Assembly: GCA_029263315.1 (NCBI GenBank)
Contig: JAJCXR010000040.1
Span: forward strand, 124,001-188,000
Length of the DNA stretch: 64,000 nt
Direction of reading: 5' to 3'
Source of the DNA: Acidobacteriota bacterium
GTDB taxonomy: Bacteria > Acidobacteriota > Thermoanaerobaculia > Multivoradales > J023
The notes under the pieces were generated by a model. The model searched no databases, was not told the DNA's origin, and was given only the letters and a program-made list of their open reading frames with translations. This document shows positions 54,281 to 62,677 of this stretch, piece after piece (positions within the stretch are counted from its first letter, which is position 1; each line of letters starts with the position of its first letter). The position numbers were made by a program, and so were the translations under genes.

Positions 54281-57244
54281 ATGCCCTGCACCCAGCCCCA
54301 GCCACAAAACCCATCGCCCGCCCGTCCCTTGCCGTCCACCGGCCGCCGTTCCGGCAGTCGGTGGACGGGGCTGCTGGCCATGGTCGCCTTGGCGAGCTTG
54401 TTGGCATGCCAGACGCCACCTCAGCCGCCGATAGCCTTGGAATCCGGACCCTTGGCCCGATTTCTCGTCGAGCCGCCGAGCCACCTGCTCGACTTCGACG
54501 GGCTCTATCGCCTGCAAGAGACCCGGCAATGGTCCTTTCGCCGTCAGGGTTCCCTAGAGCAATGGACCCTCGAGCCCCTCGACGCAGCGACCGGAGAGCC
54601 GTCTTGGAACAGCGATCACTTGGGCCTCGAAGCACCCAAGGGGCTACGTTTGAGGCGCCAAGTCGACCTCGAAGCCATCGCTGTGCACCAGATCGAGGTG
54701 GTCCTCGACCCTGAAATGGGCCCGGCCACCCTGCGGCTGCTGTGGCGACGCAGCGACGAAGATGCCTTGGCCGAGCTGCGCCAGATCAGCGCCGCGCCGC
54801 CGCCGCCGCGGCAGGACGGCGAGCAACGCTACGTCTTCCAGGTGGCCCGCTGGCCCAGCTGGCACGGCCAGATCACGGAGCTCGCCATCGACGTCAGGCC
54901 CAAAAAAGGCAAGGCACCGCGCCTATGGCGCTTGGCCCTCTTCGATCGCCAGCTGGATCGCCAAGCCCTGGCTCAGGTGGCCGGGCGGGGATTGCACATC
55001 GAGCTCGACCATCAAGTTCGGGAGGGTTATCTGGCCCCCCCCGGCAGCTCCATCGTGCGGCGTCTCGACATCGGCGACGGCGATCGCTTGCGCTTTGCCT
55101 ACGGCACCGAGGCCAGCGTGCGCTCCGAGGTCACCTTCAAGGTGATCGCTGACCACGCCAACGGAAATCCCCAGAGCGACGCCCCTTCGGAGAGCGGTGC
55201 GGCGACCGTCCTCTGGCAAGATCAAGTGGGCCTCTCGGGCAAACCGTGGGGGCTCTGGCACGAGGCCGTCGTCGAGCTCGGCCCTGGGGCCGGTAGGGGG
55301 CAAAACCTGCGCCTCGAAACCTCCGTCGACGGCCCCTTCGACATCGGCGATGGCTTCCCCGTCTGGGCTCATCCCGAAGTGCTGCGCCCCAGCCCCACGA
55401 CAGAGCCACGTCGCGCCAATCTGCTGCTCATCTCCCTCGACACGGTACGGGCCGACCGCCTCTCCCTCTACGGCCACCCGCGTCCCACATCTCCCCATCT
55501 CGACGCCTGGGCGGGCTCCAAGGCGGTGGTCTTCGAGCAGGCGGTGGCCGGTGCCCCGTGGACGCTGCCCTCCCACATGACCATGCTCAGCGGGCTCGAC
55601 GCCCTGCATCACGGCATCAACCACGACGTCGGCCGCTCCCTGGAGCCGGCGCAGCGAGGATTTGACCTGCTGGCCGAGATCCTGCGCCGCCAAGGCTACG
55701 CCACCGCCGCCACCACCGGCGGCGCCTATCTGCATCCCAAATACGGCTTCCATCAGGGTTTCAACAGCTACCGCTACTGGCATGATCGGGCCCGCGACGA
55801 CCAGGAGATCAGCGACGGCGTCGATCGCGCCCTCGACTTCCTCGCCACCCCGCGCTCCCGCCCCTTCTTTTATTTTCTCCACACCTATGCCGCCCACGAT
55901 CCCTACGAGGCCAGGCAGCCCTATTTCGACCAATTGACGCCGCAGCTTGAGGCGCTGGAAGGGGAGATCGCCCTCCACTCGCCGCCCAATCGTCCACAGA
56001 ACGCCTTCCGGCAGCAGATCTACTTCGAGCTGCGGCAAAAGGATGGCAAACGACGGCTGGAGCTGGCGGATCGAGACCTGCTCCAGGCCTTCTACGACAG
56101 CGGCCTGGCCCGCCTCGATGCCGAGCTGCAACGGCTTTTCACCGGCCTCGAAGAGCTCGCTTTGGACGACGACACGGTGGTCGTCATCACCTCGGATCAC
56201 GGCGAGAATTTGCTCGACGGTGCGGGGCGGGTCGGCCACCTCGATCTCTACGACAGCAACCTGCTGGTGCCCTTGGTCATCGCCTGGCCGGACGGTCGGG
56301 GCGCCGGCAGCCGGGTGCCGCAGCAAGTGCGATCGTCGGACATTCTACCGACAGTGCTCGAAAGCCTCGGCCTGGAAGTGCCGTCCGCTGTCGATGGCGT
56401 GTCGTTGTTGCCTTGGGTCGGAGCCAGCTCGGCGCAAAACATGGCAGCCGGAGCCCCCGCCGACACCCCGCCGACCGACGCCTGGGCCTACTGCGGCTCG
56501 GCCAATCGAGGATTGGCCCTACGCCGCGACGATCACAAGCTGATCGCCGGCAATAACGCCTGGCATCCGGCCCTCTTGGCCGAAACCCTGAACGGCATAT
56601 CAACGGGGGCGGAGGGCCTCCGCCAAGTCATCGTCGCCGAGCGTTTCGAAGCCTATACGCTGGCCACCGACCCCCGGGAGCGCATCGACCTGTGGACCGC
56701 CGCCGAGGCGCCCGACAAAACCGCCTTGGATTTGCAACAACGGCTGCTGGACTATTGGCGAGAGCAAGCCCGTGGCCTGCGCTTGACGGTGCATCATCCT
56801 GGCCCTGGCGAGCTGGTGGGCCACATCGAAGGTCCCATGGTACGGCCGGTGGGCACCAAATCCATCGACCTGGCCTGCCAGTGCCTGACCTGGGATGCCA
56901 TGGGCAAAGCACAGTTTCGAGTGCCCCCCGGGCAGTCCTTCACCCTGCAATTCGAAAAGGTCTTCGCGCCGCAGCTGAAGATTCGCGGTTATTGGCAGGA
57001 CGGCGCCCGACGCCACAAGATCAACCACACCTTCGATGCCGATGCGCTGCCCCGGGGTGGACTCCTACGCTGGGACGCCGACGGTCGATGGCGAGTGGAA
57101 GAAGACACTGAACCGTCAGGCCTCGACGACGATCTGCCCTACGTGCGCATGTTTTGGCGCGGACCACGGCGCCAGGCCGGGGCGTCCCCGTCCCTCTCCG
57201 ATCCCGAGCTACGGCGCCAGCTGGAGGCGCTGGGCTATCTCTAG
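54281..57244 (+). CDS. Sulfatase-fold lipoprotein lacking the formylglycine residue
   Basis: Protein of 987 residues with a lipobox (LASLLAC), so a probable lipoprotein after a long basic N-terminus. Residues about 60-370 are a beta-rich N-terminal domain of unknown type. The alkaline phosphatase/sulfatase domain starts at 'ANLLLISLDTVRADRLSLYG' (about 380) and includes ITSDHGENLLDG (about 635-646). At the nucleophile position the usual C/S-x-P-S-R reads T428-L-P-S-H432, so no formylglycine can form; a threonine nucleophile, as in phosphoethanolamine transferases and phosphopentomutase, is more likely. It may be a phosphodiesterase or phosphotransferase acting on surface glycans. The gene is divergent from the GT-C-like membrane protein, which fits a role in envelope glycan modification. 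Confidence 0.85.
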   Translation: MPCTQPQPQNPSPARPLPSTGRRSGSRWTGLLAMVALASLLACQTPPQPPIALESGPLARFLVEPPSHLLDFDGLYRLQETRQWSFRRQGSLEQWTLEPLDAATGEPSWNSDHLGLEAPKGLRLRRQVDLEAIAVHQIEVVLDPEMGPATLRLLWRRSDEDALAELRQISAAPPPPRQDGEQRYVFQVARWPSWHGQITELAIDVRPKKGKAPRLWRLALFDRQLDRQALAQVAGRGLHIELDHQVREGYLAPPGSSIVRRLDIGDGDRLRFAYGTEASVRSEVTFKVIADHANGNPQSDAPSESGAATVLWQDQVGLSGKPWGLWHEAVVELGPGAGRGQNLRLETSVDGPFDIGDGFPVWAHPEVLRPSPTTEPRRANLLLISLDTVRADRLSLYGHPRPTSPHLDAWAGSKAVVFEQAVAGAPWTLPSHMTMLSGLDALHHGINHDVGRSLEPAQRGFDLLAEILRRQGYATAATTGGAYLHPKYGFHQGFNSYRYWHDRARDDQEISDGVDRALDFLATPRSRPFFYFLHTYAAHDPYEARQPYFDQLTPQLEALEGEIALHSPPNRPQNAFRQQIYFELRQKDGKRRLELADRDLLQAFYDSGLARLDAELQRLFTGLEELALDDDTVVVITSDHGENLLDGAGRVGHLDLYDSNLLVPLVIAWPDGRGAGSRVPQQVRSSDILPTVLESLGLEVPSAVDGVSLLPWVGASSAQNMAAGAPADTPPTDAWAYCGSANRGLALRRDDHKLIAGNNAWHPALLAETLNGISTGAEGLRQVIVAERFEAYTLATDPRERIDLWTAAEAPDKTALDLQQRLLDYWREQARGLRLTVHHPGPGELVGHIEGPMVRPVGTKSIDLACQCLTWDAMGKAQFRVPPGQSFTLQFEKVFAPQLKIRGYWQDGARRHKINHTFDADALPRGGLLRWDADGRWRVEEDTEPSGLDDDLPYVRMFWRGPRRQAGASPSLSDPELRRQLEALGYL

Positions 57245-57264
57245 GTCTCGCTCAAGGGGGCTTC

Positions 57265-59268
57265 TCAGTCACCGACCGCCGGTCGATCGAACCACAGGAC
57301 CATCGCCTCCTGCAGCAAGATCTCACGGACCGCTTGGCGATAGGCCTCGAACTGGCGGGCCGAGAGGAAGATCGCTCCGCTGTGGAAGCTGAGCCTTAGA
57401 TCGACGACGCCCTCCTGATGACGCACCCGGCGGCTCAAGCGACCGCTGCCAACGGCTTGATCCATATCGGCCGGCAGCTGTCGCGGCACCATGCCGTCCG
57501 GCAGGTGAATCAGATAGTGCCACTCCACCAGCTGCGGCCGAGCAAAGAAATAGTCGCCGCGCCGACTCCCCCGGGGGGTGACCAGCAACTCGGCGGGCAG
57601 GGACGTGACCAAGTCACGGGGCTCGAGGGCGACGGCCGCTTCATCGCCGACGGTGAATGCCCGCTCGGCGCCGAGGATTTCCAGGCGTAGGCGGTAGGGC
57701 ACCACCAGATCGTCCGGGGCGGTGTCTTGGACAGTTCCCAGGTGGGGGGCATGGTACGCGCTATGGGCATAGCTCAGGTAAGCCTGGCGACGTTGCTCCG
57801 CGTCGAGGCCATCCAACAGCCGGCGCTGGGCCCGAGCAGCAAAACCCGTCAGGCCGTTGGTCTCGACGATGCGCGCCGGCCCTTCGTCCGCCAAGTGCAC
57901 CTCGACGGTGGTCACGGTGTGATTGTCCTCCGCCTGGGTCCAAGGCAAGCGCAACAGCTGTTGCGTCTCCGGGGCCAGCACCAAGGCCCGACGGCCGGTG
58001 AGGTGGGCATCGATCTTGCCGGCCCGGGTCCACGGGTCGCTGACGTCGATCCACACCGGCTCGGCGGCGGGCACATACACCAGAGGCCGATCGAAGAGCT
58101 GCTCACCGGGCAGCTCCAAGTCGATATCTTGCCGCGGTCCACCGGCCACCAAAGCGACATAGGCGGGGATCGACTCGGTCCGCAGCCAGGCCACCAAGAC
58201 CAGGGCGGCCTCGAGACCGCTGGCCGTCCCCGTGGCCAAGATCTTGCGCGGCGCCCGCGGACTGCTGACGGCCAGGGCCAGCGGCCCTTCCTCCACCTCG
58301 AGTCGGCGATGCAAATCGGTCAGCAGCTCGCCGATACGGCCGACATCGCTGTCGAGGCGCCGCGGGGCGCTGCCCACCAAACCTTCGGCCTCGGCCAACC
58401 ATGGCGAGAGCACAGCCGCAGCCGCTTGCGCCACCTCGCCCCAACTCTCACCGTTGCCATAGGCCACCGTCGGAAAGCGTGGATCTTGGGGCAACAGGCC
58501 GGGCTCCGGGAGCACCGCGGCAGCAAAAGGTCCGTACTCGTAGAACCGTTCCTGCCACTCCGCCGTCGATCGCTGCTGCGCCTTCAAGCCCCCCAACAAA
58601 CTCTCTTTGAAGTGCCATTGGGAACCTTGCGGCGTCAGCAGGCGCAACCGCCCCTCCACCAGCGGCACCGGCAGCGTCAAGGCCAGACGGCCATGGCGAG
58701 CCGCCAAGGACGGCGCCCGATGCTCGTCGATCCACAGCTCCTCCTCCACCAAGGAGCCGACCCCCACCTCGGGCAACCGAAGGCGCAAGATCCGTTGCTC
58801 GGCCGGTGGGATGGCCGACGACCGCGAAACCACCGTCTGATGCTCCACGGCACCCTCCTCCAACCAATGCTCAGTCCCGGCGGCGGTGATCACCCGGGCC
58901 CGCAGCCGAGGCAGCGACTCAAACCACGGCGACCAGGGCACCTCCGACTGTCCCCAGGCCTCCAACGCCGCAGCGTCGTCGAGGCGGTAGATCCAGTGAC
59001 GATAGCGCTGGGCCTTGCCCGTGGCGTCGAAACGCAGGCTCTCGTCACGCCACAGCACCACCACCGGCGCCCCTTGATCGCCCAACGCCTTCGGCAAGGG
59101 GCGGTCGGCTGCCTTACGCAGCTCCTCAGGGGAGGCTTGGAAAGCGCCCCGATGCCATGGCGCGTTGTCGTCGGCCAGGGCCGGCAAGGCCAGGGAGATC
59201 TGGCCGAGGAGGCAGATCAAGATGCACAGAACGAGCCCGCCAACACGCTCTCTCTTTCCGCTCCCCAC
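57265..59268 (-). CDS. DUF3857 protein with inactivated transglutaminase-like domain
   Basis: Exported protein of 667 residues, signal peptide about 1-32. DUF3857 occupies about 60-225. The transglutaminase-like domain (about 270-415) has lost its catalytic residues: at the cysteine position of GDCKDK stands G351 (ATGTASGLEAA), at the histidine of FNHAIV stands R394 (FDRPLV), and only the aspartate (WIDVS, D408) remains. It is therefore probably a binding or structural protein. The C-terminal beta domain (about 430-660) is as in other DUF3857 proteins. The TPR protein gene ends four bases before this one starts, an operon pairing often seen for this family. Confidence 0.82.
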   Translation of the reverse strand: MGSGKRERVGGLVLCILICLLGQISLALPALADDNAPWHRGAFQASPEELRKAADRPLPKALGDQGAPVVVLWRDESLRFDATGKAQRYRHWIYRLDDAAALEAWGQSEVPWSPWFESLPRLRARVITAAGTEHWLEEGAVEHQTVVSRSSAIPPAEQRILRLRLPEVGVGSLVEEELWIDEHRAPSLAARHGRLALTLPVPLVEGRLRLLTPQGSQWHFKESLLGGLKAQQRSTAEWQERFYEYGPFAAAVLPEPGLLPQDPRFPTVAYGNGESWGEVAQAAAAVLSPWLAEAEGLVGSAPRRLDSDVGRIGELLTDLHRRLEVEEGPLALAVSSPRAPRKILATGTASGLEAALVLVAWLRTESIPAYVALVAGGPRQDIDLELPGEQLFDRPLVYVPAAEPVWIDVSDPWTRAGKIDAHLTGRRALVLAPETQQLLRLPWTQAEDNHTVTTVEVHLADEGPARIVETNGLTGFAARAQRRLLDGLDAEQRRQAYLSYAHSAYHAPHLGTVQDTAPDDLVVPYRLRLEILGAERAFTVGDEAAVALEPRDLVTSLPAELLVTPRGSRRGDYFFARPQLVEWHYLIHLPDGMVPRQLPADMDQAVGSGRLSRRVRHQEGVVDLRLSFHSGAIFLSARQFEAYRQAVREILLQEAMVLWFDRPAVGD

Positions 59269-59271
59269 GGA

Positions 59272-60279
59272 TCAGCTCGACAGCGCTTGGTGAATGGCGC
59301 TGAACAGGCGCTGGCTGACCTTCTGCCAACTCTCCGCCGTATAGCGATCGGCGGGGGCGCTGAGCCGCACGACGCCGTTGCCGTTGCTCTGATTGCTCAC
59401 TTTGATGCGCAGATCGGACCACACCAGGGCCCAGTGGTCGGTGGTCTCGATCTGCGGATCGTAGGCGATCTTCAGGCCTTGCAAGGCTTCGAGAACGGCG
59501 TAGAGCAGCCGATTGTCGCTGCGATCGTAGGGTATTCCGAAGGCGGTGGCCGAGGTATGGGCGCCGACCGGAGGGCTATAGCTGTCGGTATTGATCAACT
59601 GGACGTAGGCGGGATCATCGAGGGAAAGGAAGCGATCGTCGGAGCGGGCCCGCAGGCGCAGGCGCTCGTTGAGCACGATGGCGCGCTGCAAATGCGCCAC
59701 CGCCGGCGTCGCCAGACCCGCCAAGGCATAATTGCTGGCCACCAGGTAGTAGGCGTCGGCGGAGTCCCGCTGTTGCTGTAGATAGCTTTCGAAGTGGCCT
59801 GAAGCTTCGCCTTGGCGCCCCAGCATGAGCAGCACCGCCCCGAGATTCAAGTCATTGTCCGAGGCCGACGGATCGAGCTTCTGGGCTCGCAGCAAGGCCT
59901 GGTAGGCGGTCTCGAAACGTCGCTGCGCGATCTCGATGCCGGCCAGATTGAGCCAGGCCTGGCGCAGGCTTGGATCCACTTCTGTTGCCCGTTTCAGGTC
60001 GTCGACGGCGCCCTGCACGTCGGCCAGCATGATCAGGCTGGTGCTGCGCAGCAGCAGGGCCTTGGCGTTGGGTTTGCCCTTGGCCAACATGCCATCGAGG
60101 ATCTCCCTGGCCTGCTCCGCCTGCCCCGCTTCCAAGAGCGCTTCGGCACGGGCCAGGTGTTCGGCTTGCTTTCCTTTGCCGTCGGCGGCCATCAGCCCGG
60201 CGCACGCACCGAAGCACAGGAGCCAGACAATCCACAGACAACGCCAGCGCCGCGGCCTTTGAAACTCGTCACACGCCAT
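59272..60279 (-). CDS. Secreted TPR protein, partner of DUF3857 protein
   Basis: Protein of 335 residues. ATG 60279 has AGGA five bases upstream; the open frame extends 174 bases further without support. Signal peptide or lipoprotein signal ends near residue 31 (LLCFGACAGLMAA); FGAC could be a lipobox. Tetratricopeptide repeats cover about 37-200 ('AEALLEAGQAEQAREILDGM', 'AWLNLAGIEIAQRRFETAYQ'), followed by a C-terminal domain of unknown fold. TPRs bind other proteins; the adjacent DUF3857 gene is the obvious partner. Divergent from the AAA+ gene at 60445. Confidence 0.8.
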   Translation of the reverse strand: MACDEFQRPRRWRCLWIVWLLCFGACAGLMAADGKGKQAEHLARAEALLEAGQAEQAREILDGMLAKGKPNAKALLLRSTSLIMLADVQGAVDDLKRATEVDPSLRQAWLNLAGIEIAQRRFETAYQALLRAQKLDPSASDNDLNLGAVLLMLGRQGEASGHFESYLQQQRDSADAYYLVASNYALAGLATPAVAHLQRAIVLNERLRLRARSDDRFLSLDDPAYVQLINTDSYSPPVGAHTSATAFGIPYDRSDNRLLYAVLEALQGLKIAYDPQIETTDHWALVWSDLRIKVSNQSNGNGVVRLSAPADRYTAESWQKVSQRLFSAIHQALSS

Positions 60280-60432
60280 ATTTCCTGAACCTCTCCCGGG
60301 ACGACCCTTGCGGTTGTCCCCATGATGGATCTTCGAGTGGGCCCCCACCGCTGGCGGAGGCCGAGACACCGTCCAATATAGCAGGAGCCACCCTTCTCTT
60401 CGACGAAGGTTTCGCCGCCCGGGCCGAGCCGC

Positions 60433-60438
60433 TACAAT
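60433..60438 (+). promoter_or_regulatory. -10 box of probable leaderless ClpX-like gene
   Basis: TACAAT ends seven bases before the GTG start at 60445, with no Shine-Dalgarno sequence between. Transcription would begin at the start codon. The -35 region (around TTTCGC at 60410-60415) is weak. Confidence 0.4.
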
Positions 60439-60444
60439 CCTCCG

Positions 60445-61539
60445 GTGAGCCATTCAACCCAAACTCCCCCGCCCACCTCGCCGGCCCCCCGGGACATCGC
60501 CGGCGCCCTGGCCAAGAGGGTCATCGGCCAGCGCGAAGCCATTCAAGAAATCTCTATCTCCCTGTCCAAGAAGCTGGCGGGGTTGTCGGTGGGCAATCTG
60601 CTGATGATCGGCTCATCCGGTACCGGCAAAACCACCCTGATGCGAGCCGTGGAGCTCTACCTCGAAGAAACCGAAGGTTTGGCCATGCGTTCGACGGTGG
60701 TGCGTATGCACGCCAACGTGCTGGGGGAAGAGGCGGAACGCGGTCGCCCCGGTGAGGCGGTGCTGCACCGGCTGCTGGAAAGGGCGCGTGAGCAGCTGGG
60801 CCCCGAGACCCCCGTCGAGGAGCTCTTGGAGCGGGCCCGACACGGCATCGTCTTCGTCGACGAGGTGGACAAAATCCGTTCGCAGGTGGGTGGCAAACCC
60901 AACACCCTGGGCATCAAAGCGCAGGAAGCGCTGCTCACCGTGATGGAGAACGAAGCCATCCCGCTGGTGCTGCCGACCTGGGCCGGTAGCCGGATGCTGA
61001 CCGTCGATTCGAGCCCCCTGTTGTTTGTTTGCGGCGGCGCCTTCGAGGGGCTCTACGACTCGGTCTACGATCGGGTCACGGTGGGCCGCGATCGTGGCTC
61101 CCTACAACCGGTGACGACGGTGGAAGACGGCCAAGTGGTGGAGCATCTGTTGTTCAACCTACGGGAGTGGCTGCGCAACGAAGATCTCTTCGACTATGGC
61201 ATGAGCCCGCAGTTCTTGGCCCGCTTCGACTCCGTGGTGCTGCTCAGCGACCTCACCGTCGAGGAGCTGATGCACATCTTCGTCAAGATTCCCGACTCCG
61301 GATATTTTCAGGCCAAGTCTTACTTCGAGAGTCGCGGTTTCCGTCTCGCCCTGAGCAAACAGGCCGTGCACCGTATCGCCCAAGCCGCATCAACCCAGAA
61401 ACGCCTCGGGGCCCGTGCCCTCAAGGAAGTTTTCCGTCGGGTCATCCGGGACTACGAATTCGATCCCGGAGCCGCCGCCCAGGACGGCATCGTGCGCATT
61501 GATGTTCCGCAGGTGGAGGCGGCTTTGAAAAAGGGTTGA
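60445..61539 (+). CDS. ClpX-like AAA+ ATPase without zinc-binding domain
   Basis: AAA+ unfoldase-like ATPase of 364 residues. Walker A GSSGTGKTT, Walker B GIVFVDEVDKI, sensor and C-terminal ClpB_D2-small domain ('KRLGARALKEVFRRVI') align with ClpX, which is about 420 residues. The N-terminal four-cysteine zinc domain that binds adaptors and the IGF loop for ClpP docking are not visible. It may therefore be a ClpP-independent chaperone or a remodeller with its own substrate. No protease gene is adjacent. The start is GTG 60445 directly behind a -10 box. Note the RPGEAVLHRLLER insertion where ClpX has its RKH-region sequence. Confidence 0.85.
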   Translation: MSHSTQTPPPTSPAPRDIAGALAKRVIGQREAIQEISISLSKKLAGLSVGNLLMIGSSGTGKTTLMRAVELYLEETEGLAMRSTVVRMHANVLGEEAERGRPGEAVLHRLLERAREQLGPETPVEELLERARHGIVFVDEVDKIRSQVGGKPNTLGIKAQEALLTVMENEAIPLVLPTWAGSRMLTVDSSPLLFVCGGAFEGLYDSVYDRVTVGRDRGSLQPVTTVEDGQVVEHLLFNLREWLRNEDLFDYGMSPQFLARFDSVVLLSDLTVEELMHIFVKIPDSGYFQAKSYFESRGFRLALSKQAVHRIAQAASTQKRLGARALKEVFRRVIRDYEFDPGAAAQDGIVRIDVPQVEAALKKG

Positions 61540-61549
61540 GGCTAGCGGC

Positions 61550-61591
61550 CGCTTCGACCTCAGCGCTTCGACGTCAGTGCTTCGACGTCAG
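61550..61591. repeat. Three tandem 14-bp repeats at convergent junction
   Basis: CGCTTCGACCTCAG (61550-61563), CGCTTCGACGTCAG (61564-61577) and TGCTTCGACGTCAG (61578-61591) follow the stop of the AAA+ gene; the last unit covers the stop codon of the TVP38 gene on the other strand. The core TCGACGTC is shared with the array at 20800-20873. Confidence 0.85.
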
Positions 61592-62337
61592 CGATTCCCA
61601 TCGCGCAAGTGGCGCGACGCCTTGAGCTCCGCCATCCGACGCCGACGGCGCAATCGCTCGCGAATCGAGGGCCAGCCCACCACGACGTTGAAGAGCACCA
61701 GAATACTCAGATAGAGGATACCGGTGACCGGGTCCGGATCCTTCAAGAGACGCGGCGCAAAGTAGGTATGGGTCACCGTGACGGGAAGAACGCCAAGGGC
61801 GGTGGTGGCCAAAAAACGTGCCGTGCCAACGCCTGCCAAGGCGGCACCATAGCTGACAAAAGCAAAGGGAATGGGCAAAAATCGAGTCTGCACCAAGGGC
61901 CAGAAACCCTGCCTCTCGATGAGCATCTCGGCACGTTTCAGTTTTGGCCCCGCCAACTGCACGACAAAATCCCGGCCCAGCAGGCGGGCCACCCAAAAAC
62001 CCACCATGGCCCCCACCAACAGGCCGGTGACGTTGTAGATCGAGCCCCAGAATGGCCCGAAGACAAAACCTCCGGCCACCAGCAGAGGACTGACTGGAAT
62101 GAAGCCCAAGGGTGTGATGACGACGTAGGCGGCCATCAGGGCCAACGGCGTCCACCATAGGGAGCGCACGTCCTCGAGCAGGCCGATCATCTGCTCTTCG
62201 TTGAAGTAGTCCCCCAAAGGAGTCCACAGAATCAACGCCGCTCCCCCCGCCAGCATGGCGACGAGAAGCGACAGCCGCAGCCACACCTTGAAAGGTATTT
62301 GGGCCAGTCGGTCCCAAAGACCCCTAGCGATAGACAC
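61588..62337 (-). CDS. TVP38/TMEM64 (DedA-like) membrane protein
   Basis: Inner-membrane protein of 249 residues of the VTT/SNARE-associated domain family, relatives of which scramble or flip lipids. Five or six helices; the family core reads 'FIPVSPLLVAGGFVFGPFWG' and 'TRFLPIPFAFVSYGAALAGV', with the re-entrant loop glycines and the conserved arginine before the second re-entrant hairpin (TRF). The GTG start has GGAAG seven bases upstream. The basic C-terminal tail is cytoplasmic. It is followed upstream by yggX on the same strand. Confidence 0.87.
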   Translation of the reverse strand: MSIARGLWDRLAQIPFKVWLRLSLLVAMLAGGAALILWTPLGDYFNEEQMIGLLEDVRSLWWTPLALMAAYVVITPLGFIPVSPLLVAGGFVFGPFWGSIYNVTGLLVGAMVGFWVARLLGRDFVVQLAGPKLKRAEMLIERQGFWPLVQTRFLPIPFAFVSYGAALAGVGTARFLATTALGVLPVTVTHTYFAPRLLKDPDPVTGILYLSILVLFNVVVGWPSIRERLRRRRRMAELKASRHLRDGNR

Positions 62338-62394
62338 GATCGTCTTCCGGGGTTGGCTGTTCGATGGGGGCCACGATCGGCGGCTGGAAGCAGC

Positions 62395-62640
62395 TTAGGA
62401 TGGGTCGCCCAACAGCAGGAACTGCCGCATCTGCTGAGTCAGGACCTTCTGCGCCTCGGGATCCATGAAATTGAGCTTCAGCTCGTTGATGGTCATGACC
62501 TCGGCCTTGAGCCACTCTTCCCAACAGGCGGCGCAGATGTTGTTGCGGATCTCTTCCCCCAGGGCTCCACCGTAGGGAATATCGTGATGTGGTGCGGCGG
62601 TCTGGCCGCAGCGTGCACAATCGACCGTTGATTTACTCAT
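62395..62640 (-). CDS. yggX: YggX-type Fe(2+) trafficking / oxidative damage protection protein
   Basis: Small protein of 81 residues with the YggX layout: CARCG near the N-terminus, a short helical middle with INNICAACW-like NNICAACWEEW, and 'FMDPEAQKVLTQQMRQFLLL' at the C-terminus. In enterobacteria YggX helps protect Fe-S clusters and passes iron. The second cysteine pair (CAAC) is a variation on the single cysteine of E. coli YggX and might bind metal. TGGAGG lies upstream of the ATG at 62640. It lies between the UDP-sugar genes and the TVP38 gene on the same strand. Confidence 0.8.
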   Translation of the reverse strand: MSKSTVDCARCGQTAAPHHDIPYGGALGEEIRNNICAACWEEWLKAEVMTINELKLNFMDPEAQKVLTQQMRQFLLLGDPS

Positions 62641-62677
62641 GCTGAAATTTGCCTCCAGGGCTTCACGGATTCAGCGC

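Noticed and set aside
54923-56326. 467-codon open frame antisense to the sulfatase-like gene
   Set aside because: The sulfatase domain on the plus strand is clear; the antisense translation is low complexity.
57727-59781. 684-codon open frame on the plus strand
   Set aside because: Antisense to the DUF3857 and TPR genes, Arg/Gln/His-rich with no domain; a GC-driven shadow.
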